From Liolophura sinensis (lineage: Eukaryota > Mollusca > Polyplacophora > Chitonida > Chitonidae): DNA of 64,000 nucleotides. The position numbers and the translations under genes were made by a program. Shown here one piece after another: positions 1-14,660 of the stretch (position 1 is the stretch's first letter; each line of letters opens with the position of its first letter). The stretch lies in NCBI RefSeq assembly GCF_032854445.1, contig NW_027018023.1, forward strand, positions 50,477-114,476, in the 5' to 3' direction. The notes below the pieces were generated by a model, which saw only the letters and a program-made list of their open reading frames with translations, had not been told where the DNA came from and searched no databases.

Positions 1-516
1 GAAAAATTGCAAATTTCCTTGGTTTCCATGGAGTAAGAGCCGTTGCTGGGCACGTGATTTTGACATAAATGATGATTCAATTGTGGCTACAGCCAAAAGT
101 ATTGGTCGGAGAGCAACGCGGTTTGCACCATTCGATTTCTCGTCACAAAATACGTCGGATTAGCCTCTTACCAGCAGCATTGGAACATTTTTTCCACTTT
201 TGGATTTTTGCCTGGTCCTTTTGCTAATTGAAATCGGCTACATGTACTATGTACAATCGCGACTGGTCATTACTATATTCAACTTTTGATTATAAGTTAT
301 GTGCCCTTCGGTAGCCCAGAAGATGTCAAATCTTTGGGCCAAGCCCATTTAACTCACCCAGCAAATGTCTTACTTCTAAGTCGAAGATAAACTTAATCTC
401 TTTATCTACATGTAGAAAAACCACACCATTTTTATATAAAAACAACAAGGTACTTGATACAGTCTGCTGTAAAAAGTACAATTGAACACTGACCCACATC
501 AATAAGGTGCCAAAAG
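1..516 (+). repeat. Satellite unit 0, cut by the window start
   Basis: This copy begins at unit position 33 and runs to position 548, so only 32 bases lie outside the window. It carries the T6-CC form of the T-run, A at 287, T at 356, the TTAATCTC form at 425-432 and the rare AAAACAACAAGG spelling (A at position 476). That spelling recurs only in the units ending near 6549 and 7645, which marks the first 8 kb as a local variant domain. Confidence 0.95.
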
Positions 517-3500
517 ATGCGCAATTGGGTCAGGCATCTCCAGCTGTTGAAAAATTGCAAATTTCCTTGGTTTCCATGGAGTAAGAGCCGTTGCTGGGCA
601 CGTGATTTTGACATAAATGATGATTCAATTGTGGCTACAGCCAAAAGTATTGGTCGGAGAGCAACGCGGTTTGCACCATTCGATTTCTCGTCACAAAATA
701 CGTCGGATTAGCCTCTTACCAGCACGATTGGAGCATTTTTTTTACTTTTGGATTTTTGCCTGGTCCTTTTGCTAATTGAAATCGGCTACATGTACTATGT
801 ACCATCGCGACTGGTCATTACTATATTCAACTTTTGATTATAAGTTATGTGCCCTTCGGTAGCCCAGAAGACGTCAAATCTTTGGGCCAAGCCCATTTAA
901 CTCACCCAGCAAATGTCTTACTTCTAAGTCGAAGATAAACTCAATGTCTTTATCTACATGTAGAAAAACCACACCATTTTTATATAAAAAACACAAGGTA
1001 CTTGATACAGTCTGCTGTAAAAAGTACAATTGAACACTGACCCACATCAATAAGGTGCCAAAAGATGCGCAATTGGGCCAGGCATCTCCTGGTGTTGAAA
1101 AATTGGAAATTTCCTTGGTTTCCATGGAGTAAGAGCCGTTGCTGGGCACGTGATTTTGACATAATTGATGATTCAATTGTGGCTACAGCCAAAAGTATTG
1201 GTCGGAGAGCAACGCGGTTTGCACCATTCGATTTCTCGTCACAAAATACGTCGGATTAGCCTCTTACCAGCAGCATTGGAGCATTTTTTTCCACTTTTGG
1301 ATTTTTGCCTGGTCCTTTTGCTAATTGAAATCGGCTACATGTACTATGTACCATCGCGACTGGTCATTACTATATTCAACTTTTGATTATAAGTTATGTG
1401 CCCTTCGGTAGCCCAGAAGACGTCAAATCTTTGGGCCAAGCCCATTTCACTCACCCAGCAAATGTCTTACTTCTAAGTCGAAGATAAACTCAATGTCTTT
1501 ATCTACATGTAGAAAAACCACACCATTTTTATATAAAAACCACAAGGTACTTGATACAGTCTGCTGTAAAAAGTACAATTGAACACTGACCCACATCAAT
1601 AAGGTGCCAAAAGATGCGCAATTGGGTCAGGCATCTCCAGGTGTTGAAAAATTGCAAATTTCCTTGGTTTCCATGGAGTAAGAGCCGTTGCTGGGCACGT
1701 GATTTTGACATAAATGATGATTCAATTGTGGCTACAGCCAAAAGTATTGGTCGGAGAGCAACGCGGTTTGCACCATTCGATTTCTCGTCACAAAATACGT
1801 CGGATTAGCCTCTTACCAGCAGCATTGGAACATTTTTTCCACTTTTGGATTTTTGCCTGGTCCTTTTGCTAATTGAAATCGGCTACATGTACTATGTACA
1901 ATCGCGACTGGTCATTACTATATTCAACTTTTGATTATAAGTTATGTGCCCTTCGGTAGCCCAGAAGATGTCAAATCTTTGGGCCAAGCCCATTTAACTC
2001 ACCCAGCAAATGTCTTACTTCTAAGTCGAAGATAAACTTAATCTCTTTATCTACATGTAGAAAAACCACACCATTTTTATATAAAAAACACAAGGTACTT
2101 GATACAGTCTGCTGTAAAAAGTACAATTGAACACTGACCCACATCAATAAGGTGCCAAAAGATGCGCAATTGGGTCAGGCATCTCCAGGTGTTGAAAAAT
2201 TGCAAATTTCCTTGGTTTCCATGGAGTAAGAGCCGTTGCTGGGCACGTGATTTTGACATAAATGATGATTCAATTGTGGCTACAGCCAAAAGTATTGGTC
2301 GGAGAGCAACGCGGTTTGCACCATTCGATTTCTCGTCACAAAATACGTCGGATTAGCCTCTTACCAGCAGCATTGGAACATTTTTTCCACTTTTGGATTT
2401 TTGCCTGGTCCTTTTGCTAATTGAAATCGGCTACATGTACTATGTACAATCGCGACTGGTCATTACTATATTCAACTTTTGATTATAAGTTATGTGCCCT
2501 TCGGTAGCCCAGAAGATGTCAAATCTTTGGGCCAAGCCCATTTAACTCACCCAGCAAATGTCTTACTTCTAAGTCGAAGATAAACTTAATCTCTTTATCT
2601 ACATGTAGAAAAACCACACCATTTTTATATAAAAAACACAAGGTACTTGATACAGTCTGCTGTAAAAAGTACAATTGAACACTGACCCACATCAATAAGG
2701 TGCCAAAAGATGCGCAATTGGGTCAGGCATCTCCAGGTGTTGAAAAATTACAAATTTCCTTGGTTTCCATGGAGTAAGAGCCGTTGCTGGGCACGTGATT
2801 TTGACATAAATGATGATTCAATTGTGGCTACAGCCAAAAGTATTGGTCGGAGAGCAACGCGGTTTGCACCATTCGATTTCTCGTCACAAAATACGTCGGA
2901 TTAGCCTCTTACCAGCAGCATTGGAACATTTTTTCCACTTTTGGATTTTTGCCTGGTCCTTTTGCTAATTGAAATCGGCTACATGTACTATGTACAATCG
3001 CGACTGGTCATTACTATATTCAACTTTTGATTATAAGTTATGTGCCCTTCGGTAGCCCAGAAGATGTCAAATCTTTGGGCCAAGCCCATTTAACTCACCC
3101 AGCAAATGTCTTACTTCTAAGTCGAAGATAAACTCAATGTCTTTATCTACATGTAGAAAAACCACACCATTTTTATATAAAAAACACAAGGTACTTGATA
3201 CAGTCTGCTGTAAAAAGTACAATTGAACACTGACCCACATCAATAAGGTGCCAAAAGATGCGCAATTGGGTCAGGCATCTGCAGCTGTTGAAAAATTGTA
3301 AATTTCCTTGGTTTCCATGGAGTAAGAGCCGTTGCTGGGCACGTGATTTTGACATAATTGATGATTCAATTGTGGCTACAGCCAAAAGTATTGGTCGGAG
3401 AGCAACGCGGTTTGCACCATTCGATTTCTCGTCACAAAATACGTCGGATTAGCCTCTTACCAGCAGCATTGGAACATTTTTTCCACTTTTGGATTTTTGC

Positions 3501-6001
3501 CTGGTCCTTTTGCTAATTGAAATCGGCTACATGTACTATGTACAATCGCGACTGGTCATTACTATATTCAACTTTTGATTATAAGTTATGTGCCCTTCGG
3601 TAGCCCAGAAGACGTCAAATCTTTGGGCCAAGCCCATTTAACTCACCCAGCAAATGTCTTACTTCTAAGTCGAAGATAAACTCAATGTCTTTATCTACAT
3701 GTAGAAAAACCACACCATTTTTATATAAAAAACACAAGGTACTTGATACAGTCTGCTGTTAAAAGTACAATTGAACACTGACCCACATCAATAAGGTGCC
3801 AAAAGATGCGCAGTTGGGCCAGGCATCTCCAGGTGTTGAAAAATTGTAAATTTCCTTGGTTTCCATGGAGTAAGAGCCGTTGCTGGGCACGTGATTTTGA
3901 CATAATTGATGATTCAATTGTGGCTACAGCCAAAAGTATTGGTCGGAGAGCAACGCGGTTTGCACCATTCGATTTCTCGTCACAAAATACGTCGGATTAG
4001 CCTCTTAGCAGCAGCATTGGAACAGTTTTTCCACTTTTGCATTTTTGCCTGGTCCTTTTTGCTAATTGAAATCGGCTACATGTACTATGTACAATCGCGA
4101 CTGGTCATTACTATATTCAACTTTTGATTATAAGTTATGTGCCCTTCGGTAGCCCAGAAGATGTCAAATCTTTGGGCCAAGCCCATTTAACTCACCCAGC
4201 AAATGTCTTACTTCTAAGTCGAAGATAAACTCAATGTCTTTATCTACATGTAGAAAAACCACACCATTTTTATATAAAAAACACAAGGTACTTGATACAG
4301 TCTGCTGTAAAAAGTACAATTGAACACTGACCCACATCAATAAGGTGCCAAAAGATGCGCAATTGGGTCAGGCATCTCCAGCTGTTGAAAAATTGCAAAT
4401 TTCCTTGGTTTCCATGGAGTAAGAGCCGTTGCTGGGCACGTGATTTTGACATAAATGATGATTCAATTGTGGCTACAGCCAAAAGTATTGGTCGGAGAGC
4501 AACGCGGTTTGCACCATTCGATTTCTCGTCACAAAATACGTCGGATTAGCCTCTTACCAGCACGATTGGAGCATTTTTTTTACTTTTGGATTTTTTGCCT
4601 GGTCCTTTTGCTAATTGAAATCGGCTACATGTACTATGTACCATCGCGACTGGTCATTACTATATTCAACTTTTGATTATAAGTTATGTGCCCTTCGGTA
4701 GCCCAGAAGACGTCAAATCTTTGGGCCAAGCCCATTTAACTCACCCAGCAAATGTCTTACTTCTAAGTCGAAGATAAACTCAATGTCTTTATCTACATGT
4801 AGAAAAACCACACCATTTTTATATAAAAAACACAAGGTACTTGATACAGTCTGCTGTAAAAAGTACAATTGAACACTGACCCACATCAATAAGGTGCCAA
4901 AAGATGCGCAATTGGGTCAGGCATCTCCAGCTGTTGAAAAATTGCAAATTTCCTTGGTTTCCATGGAGTAAGAGCCGTTGCTGGGCACGTGATTTTGACA
5001 TAAATGATGATTCAATTGTGGCTACAGCCAAAAGTATTGGTCGGAGAGCAACGCGGTTTGCACCATTCGATTTCTCGTCACAAAATACGTCGGATTAGCC
5101 TCTTACCAGCACGATTGGAGCATTTTTTTTACTTTTGGATTTTTGCCTGGTCCTTTTGCTAATTGAAATCGGCTACATGTACTATGTACCATCGCGACTG
5201 GTCATTACTATATTCAACTTTTGATTATAAGTTATGTGCCCTTCGGTAGCCCAGAAGACGTCAAATCTTTGGGCCAAGCCCATTTAACTCACCCAGCAAA
5301 TGTCTTACTTCTAAGTCGAAGATAAACTCAATGTCTTTATCTACATGTAGAAAAACCACACCATTTTTTTATATAAAAAACACAAGGTACTTGATACAGT
5401 CTGCTGTAAAAAGTACAATTGAACACTGACCCACATCAATAAGGTGCCAAAAGATGCGCAATTGGGCCAGGCATCTCCAGGTGTTGAAAAATTGTAAATT
5501 TCCTTGGTTTCCATGGAGTAAGAGCCGTTGCTGGGCACGTGATTTTGACATAATTGATGATTCAATTGTGGCTACAGCCAAAAGTATTGCTCGGAGAGCA
5601 ACGCGGTTTGCACCATTCGATTTCTCGTCACAAAATACGTCGGATTAGCCTCTTACCAGCAGCATGAGAACATTTTTTCCACTTTTGGATATTTGCCTGG
5701 TCCTTTTGATAATTGAAATCGGCTACATGTACTATGTACAATCGCGACTGGTCATTACTATATTCATCTTTTGATTATAAGTTATGTGCCCTTCGGTAGC
5801 CCAGAAGATGTCAAATCTTTGGGCCAAGCCCATTTAACTCACCCAGCAAATGTCTTACTTCTAAGTCGAAGATAAACTTAATCTCTTTATCTACATGTAG
5901 AAAAACCACACCATTTTTATATAAAAACCACAAGGTACTTGATACAGTCTGCTGTAAAAAGTACAATTGAACACTGACCCACATCAATAAGGTGCCTAAA
6001 G
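517..6001 (+). repeat. Satellite units 1-10, local variant domain
   Basis: Ten units start at 517, 1065, 1614, 2162, 2710, 3258, 3806, 4355, 4904 and 5454. Units at 1065, 3258, 3806 and 5454 carry A to T at position 101 (ATAATTGATG), which I see nowhere else. Units at 1065, 3806 and 5454 also share T to C at position 14, and those at 3258, 3806 and 5454 share C to T at position 42. Units at 517, 4355 and 4904 have C at 28 with the long T-run form at 209-227. Lengths of 549-550 bp arise from extra bases in homopolymers, for example in the T-run of units 1065, 4355 and 4904. Confidence 0.95.
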
Positions 6002-9000
6002 ATGCGCAATTGGGTCAGGCATCTCCAGCTGTTGAAAAATTGCAAATTTCCTTGGTTTCCATGGAGTAAGAGCCGTTGCTGGGCACGTGATTTTGACATA
6101 AATGATGATTCAATTGTGGCTACAGCCAAAAGTATTGGTCGGAGAGCAACGCGGTTTGCACCATTCGATTTCTCGTCACAAAATACGTCGGATTAGCCTC
6201 TTACCAGCACGATTGGAGCATTTTTTCCACTTTTGGATTTTTGCCTGGTCCTTTTGCTAATTGAAATCGGCTACATGTACTATGTACCATCGCGACTGGT
6301 CATTACTATATTCAACTTTTGATTATAAGTTATGTGCCCTTCGGTAGCCCAGAAGATGTCAAATCTTTGGGCCAAGCCCATTTAACTCACCCAGCAAATG
6401 TCTTACTTCTAAGTCGAAGATAAACTTAATCTCTTTATCTACATGTAGAAAAACCACACCATTTTTATATAAAAACAACAAGGTACTTGATACAGTCTGC
6501 TGTAAAAAGTACAATTGAACACTGACCCACATCAATAAGGTGCCAAAAGATGCGCAATTGGGTCAGGCATCTCCAGGTGTTGAAAAATTGCAAATTTCCT
6601 TGGTTTCCATGGAGTAAGAGCCGTTGCTGGGCACGTGATTTTGACATAAATGATGATTCAATTGTGGCTACAGCCAAAAGTATTGGTCGGAGAGCAACGC
6701 GGTTTGCACCATTCGATTTCTCGTCACAAAATACGTCGGATTAGCCTCTTACCAGCAGCATTGGAACATTTTTTCCACTTTTGGATTTTTGCCTGGTCCT
6801 TTTGCTAATTGAAATCGGCTACATGTACTATGTACAATCGCGACTGGTCATTACTATATTCAACTTTTGATTATAAGTTATGTGCCCTTCGGTAGCCCAG
6901 AAGATGTCAAATCTTTGGGCCAAGCCCATTTAACTCACCCAGCAAATGTCTTACTTCTAAGTCGAAGATAAACTTAATCTCTTTATCTACATGTAGAAAA
7001 ACCACACCATTTTTATATAAAAACCACAAGGTACTTGATACAGTCTGCTGTAAAAAGTACAATTGAACACTGACCCACATCAATAAGGTGCCAAAAGATG
7101 CGCAATTGGGTCAGGCATCTCCAGGTGTTGAAAAATTGGAAATTTCCTTGGTTTCCATGGAGTAAGAGCCGTTGCTGGGCACGTGATTTTGACATAAATG
7201 ATGATTCAATTGTGGCTACAGCCAAAAGTATTGGTCGGAGAGCAACGCGGTTTGCACCATTCGATTTCTCGTCACAAAATACGTCGGATTAGCCTCTTAC
7301 CAGCAGCATTGGAACATTTTTTCCACTTTTGGATTTTTGCCTGGTCCTTTTGCTAATTGAAATCGGCTACATGTACTATGTACCATCGCGACTGGTCATT
7401 ACTATATTCAACTTTTGATTATAAGTTATGTGCCCTTCGGTAGCCCAGAAGATGTCAAATCTTTGGGCCAAGCCCATTTAACTCACCCAGCAAATGTCTT
7501 ACTTCTAAGTCGAAGATAAACTTAATCTCTTTATCTACATGTAGAAAAACCACACCATTTTTATATAAAAACAACAAGGTACTTGATACAGTCTGCTGTA
7601 AAAAGTACAATTGAACACTGACCCACATCAATAAGGTGCCAAAAGATGCGCAATTGGGTCAGGCATCTCCAGGTGTTGAAAAATTGCAAATTTCCTTGGT
7701 TTCCATGGAGTAAGAGCCGTTGCTGGGCACGTGATTTTGACATAAATGATGATTCAATTGTGGCTACAGCCAAAAGTATTGGTCGGAGAGCAACGCGGTT
7801 TGCACCATTCGATTTCTCGTCACAAAATACGTCGGATTAGCCTCTTACCAGCAGCATTGGAACATTTTTTCCACTTTTGGATTTTTGCCTGGTCCTTTTG
7901 CTAATTGAAATCGGCTACATGTACTATGTACCATCGCGACTGGTCATTACTATATTCAACTTTTGATTATAAGTTATGTGCCCTTCGGTAGCCCAGAAGA
8001 CGTCAAATCTTTGGGCCAAGCCCATTTAACTCACCCAGCAAATGTCTTACTTCTAAGTCGAAGATAAACTCAATGTCTTTATCTACATGTAGAAAAACCA
8101 CACCATTTTTATATAAAAAACACAAGGTACTTGATACAGTCTGCTGTAAAAAGTACAATTGAACACTGACCCACATCAATAAGGTGCCAAAAGATGCGCA
8201 ATTGGGTCAGGCATCTCCAGCTGTTGAAAAATTGCAAATTTCCTTGGTTTCCATGGAGTAAGAGCCGTTGCTGGGCACGTGATTTTGACATAAATGATGA
8301 TTCAATTGTGGCTACAGCCAAAAGTATTGGTCGGAGAGCAACGCGGTTTGCACCATTCGATTTCTCGTCACAAAATACGTCGGATTAGCCTCTTACCAGC
8401 ACGATTGGAGCATTTTTTCCACTTTTTGGATTTTTGCCTGGTCCTTTTGCTAATTGAAATCGGCTACATGTACTATGTACCATCGCGACTGGTCATTACT
8501 ATATTCAACTTTTGATTATAAGTTATGTGCCCTTCGGTAGCCCAGAAGACGTCAAATCTTTGGGCCAAGCCCATTTAACTCACCCAGCAAATGTCTTACT
8601 TCTAAGTCGAAGATAAACTCAATGTCTTTATCTACATGTAGAAAAACCACACCATTTTTATATAAAAAACACAAGGTACTTGATACAGTCTGCTGTAAAA
8701 AGTACAATTGAACACTGACCCACATCAATAAGGTGCCAAAAGATGCGCAATTGGGTCAGGCATCTCCAGGTGTTGAAAAATTGCAAATTTCCTTGGTTTC
8801 CATGGAGTAAGAGCCGTTGCTGGGCACGTGATTTTGACATAAATGATGATTCAATTGTGGCTACAGCCAAAAGTATTGGTCGGAGAGCAACGCGGTTTGC
8901 ACCATTCGATTTCTCGTCACAAAATACGTCGGATTAGCCTCTTACCAGCAGCATTGGAACATTTTTTCCACTTTTGGATTTTTGCCTGGTCCTTTTGCTA

Positions 9001-11480
9001 ATTGAAATCGGCTACACGTACTATGTACAATCGCGACTGGTCATTACTATATTCAACTTTTGATTATAAGTTATGTGCCCTTCGGTAGCCCAGAAGACGT
9101 CAAATCTTTGGGCCAAGCCCATTTAACTCACCCAGCAAATGTCTTACTTCTAAGTCGAAGATAAACTTAATCTCTTTATCTACATGTAGAAAAACCACAC
9201 CATTTTTATATAAAAAACACAAGGTACTTGATACAGTCTGCTGTAAAAAGTACAATTGAACACTGACCCACATCAATAAGGTGCCAAAAGATGCGCAATT
9301 GGGTCAGGCATCTCCAGCTGTTGAAAAATTGGAAATTTCCTTGGTTTCCATGGAGTAAGAGCCGTTGCTGGGCACGTGATTTTGACATAAATGATGATTC
9401 AATTGTGGCTACAGCCAAAAGTATTGGTCGGAGAGCAACGCGGTTTGCACCATTCGATTTCTCGTCACAAAATACGTCGGATTAGCCTCTTACCAGCAGC
9501 ATTGGAACATTTTTTCCACTTTTGGATTTTTGCCTGGTCCTTTTGCTAATTGAAATCGGCTACATGTACTATGTACAATCGCGACTGGTCATTACTATAT
9601 TCAACTTTTGATTATAAGTTATGTGCCCTTCGGTAGCCCAGAAGATGTCAAATCTTTGGGCCAAGCCCATTTAACTCACCCAGCAAATGTCTTACTTCTA
9701 AGTCGAAGATAAACTTAATCTCTTTATCTACATGTAGAAAAACCACACCATTTTTATATAAAAACCACAAGGTACTTGATACAGTCTGCTGTAAAAGTAC
9801 AATTGAACACTGACCCACATCAATAAGGTGCCAAAAGATGCGCAATTGGGTCAGGCATCTCCAGGTGTTGAAAAATTGCAAATTTCCTTGGTTTCCATGG
9901 AGTAAGAGCCGTTGCTGGGCACGTGATTTTGACATAAATGATGATTCAATTGTGGCTACAGCCAAAAGTATTGGTCGGAGAGCAACGCGGTTTGCACCAT
10001 TCGATTTCTCGTCACAAAATACGTCGGATTAGCCTCTTACCAGCAGCATTGGAACATTTTTTCCACTTTTGGATTTTTGCCTGGTCCTTTTGCTAATTGA
10101 AATCGGCTACATGTACTATGTACAATCGCGACTGGTCATTACTATATTCAACTTTTGATTATAAGTTATGTGCCCTTCGGTAGCCCAGAAGATGTCAAAT
10201 CTTTGGGCCAAGCCCATTTAACTCACCCAGCAAATGTCTTACTTCTAAGTCGAAGATAAACTTAATCTCTTTATCTACATGTAGAAAAACCACACCATTT
10301 TTATATAAAAACCACAAGGTACTTGATACAGTCTGCTGTAAAAAGTACAATTGAACACTGACCCACATCAATAAGGTGCCTAAAGATGCGCAATTGGGTC
10401 AGGCATCTCCAGGTGTTGAAAAATTGCAAATTTCCTTGGTTTCCATGGAGTAAGAGCCGTTGCTGGGCACGTGATTTTGACATAAATGATGATTCAATTG
10501 TGGCTACAGCCAAAAGTATTGGTCGGAGAGCAACGCGGTTTGCACCATTCGATTTCTCGTCACAAAATACGTCGGATTAGCCTCTTACCAGCAGCATTGG
10601 AACATTTTTTCCACTTTTGGATTTTTGCCTGGTCCTTTTGCTAATTGAAATCGGCTACATGTACTATGTACAATCGCGACTGGTCATTACTATATTCAAC
10701 TTTTGATTATAAGTTATGTGCCCTTCGGTAGCCCAGAAGATGTCAAATCTTTGGGCCAAGCCCATTTAACTCACCCAGCAAATGTCTTACTTCTAAGTCG
10801 AAGATAAACTTAATCTCTTTATCTACATGTAGAAAAACCACACCATTTTTATATAAAAACACAAGGTACTTGATACAGTCTGCTGTAAAAAGTACAATTG
10901 AACACTGACCCACATCAATAAGGTGCCAAAAGATGCGCAATTGGGTCAGGCATCTCCAGCTGTTGAAAAATTGGAAATTTCCTTGGTTTCCATGGAGTAA
11001 GAGCCGTTGCTGGGCACGTGATTTTGACATAAATGATGATTCAATTGTGGCTACAGCCAAAAGTATTGGTCGGAGAGCAACGCGGTTTGCACCATTCGAT
11101 TTCTCGTCACAAAATACGTCGGATTAGCCTCTTACCAGCACGATTGGAGCATTTTTTTTACTTTTGGATTTTGCCTGGTCCTTTTGCTAATTGAAATCGG
11201 CTACATGTACTATGTACCATCGCGACTGGTCATTACTATATTCAACTTTTGATTATAAGTTATGTGCCCTTCGGTAGCCCAGAAGATGTCAAATCTTTGG
11301 CCAAGCCCATTTAAACTCACCCAGCAAATGTCTTACTTCTAAGTCGAAGATAAACTTAATCTCTTTATCTACATGTAGAAAAAACCACACCATTTTTATA
11401 TAAAAACCACAAGGTACTTGATACAGTCTGCTGTAAAAAGTACAATTGAACACTGACCCACATCAATAAGGTGCCAAAAG
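6002..11480 (+). repeat. Satellite units 11-20
   Basis: Units start at 6002, 6550, 7098, 7646, 8194, 8743, 9291, 9838, 10386 and 10933. Most carry G at 28 and the T6-CC run. Units 8194 and 10933 carry C at 28, with the CACGATTGGAGC spelling; unit 9291 has C at 28 but the ordinary T6-CC run. Single-base losses begin near the end of this stretch: the A-run near 9796, the A-run near 10860, the T-run near 11172 and a G near 11299. No non-satellite sequence is present. Confidence 0.95.
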
Positions 11481-14400
11481 ATGCGCAATTGGGTCAGGCA
11501 TCTCCAGGTGTTGAAAAATTGGAAATTTCCTTGGTTTCCATGGAGTAAGAGCCGTTGCTGGGCACGTGATTTTGACATAAATGATGATTCAATTGTGGCT
11601 ACAGCCAAAAGTATTGGTCGGAGAGCAACGCGGTTTGCACCATTCGATTTCTCGTCACAAAATACGTCGGATTAGTTTCTTACCAGCAGCATTGGAACAT
11701 TTTTTCCACTTTTGGATTTTTGCCTGGTCCCTTTTGCTCATTGAAATCGGCTACATGTACTATGTACCATCGCGACTGGTCATTACTATATTCAACTTTT
11801 GATTATAAGTTATGTGCCCTTCGGTAGCCCAGAAGATGTCAAATCTTTGGGCCAAGCCCATTTAACTCACCCAGCAAATGTCTTACTTCCCAGTCGAAGA
11901 TAATCTCAATGTCTTTATCTACATGTAGAAAAACCACACCATTTTTATATAAAAAACACAAGGTACTTGATACAGTCTGCTGTAAAAAGTACAATTGAAC
12001 ACTGACCCACATCAATAAGGTGCCAAAAGATGCGCAATTGGGTCAGGCATCTCCAGCTGTTGAAAAATTGGAAATTTCCTTGGTTTCCATGGAGTAAGAG
12101 CCGTTGCTGGGCACGTGATTTTGACATAAATGATGATTCAATTGTGGCTACAGCCAAAAGTATTGGTCGGAGAGCAACGCGGTTTGCACCATTCGATTTT
12201 CTCGTCACAAAATTACGTCGGATTAGCCTCTTACCAGCACGATTGGAGCATTTTTTTTACTTTTGGATTTTTGCCTGGTCCTTTTGCTAATTGAAATCGG
12301 CTACATGTACTATGTACAATCGCGACTGGTCATTACTATATTCAACTTTTGATTATAAGTTATGTGCCCTTCGGTAGCCCAGAAGATGTCAAATCTTTGG
12401 GCCAAGCCCATTTAACTCACCCAGCAAATGTCTTACTTCTAAGTCGAAGATAAACTTAATCTCTTTATCTACATGTAGAAAAACCACACCATTTTTATAT
12501 AAAAACCACAAGGTACTTGATACAGTCTGCTGTAAAAAGTACAATTGAACACTGACCCACATCAATAAGGTGCCAAAAGATGCGCAATTGGGTCAGGCAT
12601 CTCCAGGTGTTGAAAAATTGGAAATTTCCTTGGTTTCCATGGAGTAAGAGCCGTTGCTGGGCACGTGATTTTGACATAAATGATGATTCAATTGTGGCTA
12701 CAGCCAAAAGTATTGGTCGGAGAGTAACGCGGTTTGCACCATTCGACTTCTCGTCACAAAATACGTCAGATTAGCCTCTTACCAGCAGGATTGGAACATC
12801 TTTTCCACTTTTGGATTTTTGCCTGGTCCTTTTGCTAATTGAAATCGGCTACATGTACTATGTACAATCGCGACTGGTCATTACTATATTCAACTTTTGA
12901 TTATAAGTTATGTGCCCTTCGGTAGCCCAGAAGATGTCAAATCTTTGGGCCAAGCCCATTTAACTCACCCAGCAAATGTCTTACTTCTAAGTCGAAGATA
13001 AACTTAATCTCTTTATCTACATGTAGAAAAACCACACCATTTTATATAAAAAACACAAGGTACTTGATACAGTCTGCTGTAAAAAGTACAATTGAACACT
13101 GACCCACATCAATAAGGTGCCAAAAGATGCGCAATTGGGTCAGGCATCTCCAGGTGTTGTAAAATTGCAAATTTCCTTGGTTTCCATGGAGTAAGAGCCG
13201 TTGCTGGGCACGTGATTTTGACATAAATGATGATTCAATTGTGGCTACAGCCAAAAGTATTGGTCGGAGAGCAACGCGGTTTGCACCATTCGATTTCTCG
13301 TCACAAAATACGTCGGATTAGCCTCTTACCAGCAGCATTGGAACATTTTTTCCACTTTTGGATTTTTGCCTGGTCCTTTTGCTAATTGAAATCGGCTACA
13401 TGTACTATGTACCATCGCGACTGGTCATTACTATATTCAACTTTTGATTATAAGTTATGTGCCCTTCGGTAGCCCAGAAGACGTCAAATCTTTGGGCCAA
13501 GCCCATTTAACTCACCCAGCAATGTCTTACTTCTAAGTCGAAGATAAACTCAATGTCTTTATCTACATGTAGAAAAACCACACCATTTTTATATAAAAAC
13601 ACAAGGTACTTGATACAGTCTGCTGTAAAAAGTACAATTGAACACTGACCCACATCAATAAGGTGCCAAAAGATGCGCAATTGGGTCAGGCATCTCCAGC
13701 TGTTGAAAAATTGGAAATTTCCTTGGTTTCCATGGAGTAAGAGCCGTTGCTGGGCACGTGATTTTGACATAAATGATGATTCAATTGTGGCTACAGCCAA
13801 AAGTATTGGTCGGAGAGCAACGCGGTTTGCACCATTCGATTTCTCGTCACAAAATACGTCGGATTAGCCTCTTACCAGCACGATTGGAGCATTTTTTTTT
13901 ACTTTTGGATTTTTGCCTGGTCCTTTTGCTAATTGAAATCGGCTACATGTACTATGTACCATCGCGACTGGTCATTACTATATTCAACTTTTGATTATAA
14001 GTTATGTGCCCTTCGGTAGCCCAGAAGATGTCAAATCTTTGGGCCAAGCCCATTTAACTCACCCAGCAAATGTCTTACTTCTATGTCGAAGATAAACTCA
14101 ATGTCTTTATCTACATGTAGAAAAACCACACCATTTTTATATAAAAAACACAAGGTACTTGATACAGTCTGCTGTAAAAAGTACAATTGAACACTGACCC
14201 ACATCAATAAGGTGCCAAAAGATGCGCAATTGGGTCAGGCATCTCCAGGTGTTGAAAAATTGCAAATTTCCTTGGTTTCCATGGAGTAAGAACCGTTGCT
14301 GGGCACGTGATTTTGACATAAATGATGATTCAATTGTGGCTACAGCCAAAAGTATTGGTCGGAGAGCAACGCGGTTTGCACCATTCGATTTCTCGTCACA

Positions 14401-14660
14401 AAATACGTCGGATTAGCCTCTTACCAGCAGCATTGGAACATTTTTTTTACTTTTGGATTTTTGCCTGGTCCTTTTGCTAATTGAAATCGGCTACATGTAC
14501 TATGTACCATCGCGACTGGTCATTACTATATTCAACTTTTGATTATAAGTTATGTGCCCTTCGGTAGCCCAGAAGATGTCAAATCTTTGGGCCAAGCCCA
14601 TTTAACTCACCCAGCAAATATCTTACTTCTAAGTCGAAGATAAACTCCAATGTCTTTATC
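9790..14660. other. Cluster of single-base indels (possible low-quality sequence)
   Basis: About a dozen one-base gains or losses against the consensus fall here, mostly in homopolymers: losses near 9796, 10860, 11172, 11299, 13040, 13522 and 13604; gains near 11313, 11380, 11730, 12200, 12212, 13890 and 14648. The following 23 units (14771-27374) have no net length change at all. The contrast fits uneven consensus accuracy, though real mutation cannot be excluded. Confidence 0.55.
11481..14221 (+). repeat. Satellite units 21-25, first appearance of a 5-unit motif
   Basis: Units start at 11481, 12030, 12580, 13127 and 13673. Their ordered markers are: TAGTTTC plus GCTCATT plus CCCAGTC; then C at 28 with the long T-run; then T146/C168/A189 with GCAGGATTGG and ACATCTTTT; then TTGTAAAATT with GACGTC; then C at 28 with the long T-run. 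The same order of markers, including the private GCAGGATTGG and ACATCTTTT spellings, recurs from 18607 (7,126 bp away, 13 units plus 2 bp). Unit lengths here vary from 546 to 550 bp because of scattered single-base indels. Confidence 0.9.

Noticed and set aside
432-644. Recurring 70-codon minus-strand open frame (beginning MAVATIESS) and its 100-106-codon extensions in some units
   Set aside because: It recurs because the unit recurs. It has no recognisable domain, the longer forms arise from single-base indels, and 548 is not a multiple of three, so frames do not continue between units. No coding signal beyond unit identity.
517-711. Recurring 64-codon plus-strand open frame (beginning MRNWVRHLQ) and overlapping 73-81-codon frames (beginning MMIQLWLQ)
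   Set aside because: These overlap each other and the minus-strand frame, start or end in variable sites, and are lost or changed by indels without any sign of constraint. I see no codon-level selection and no family resemblance.
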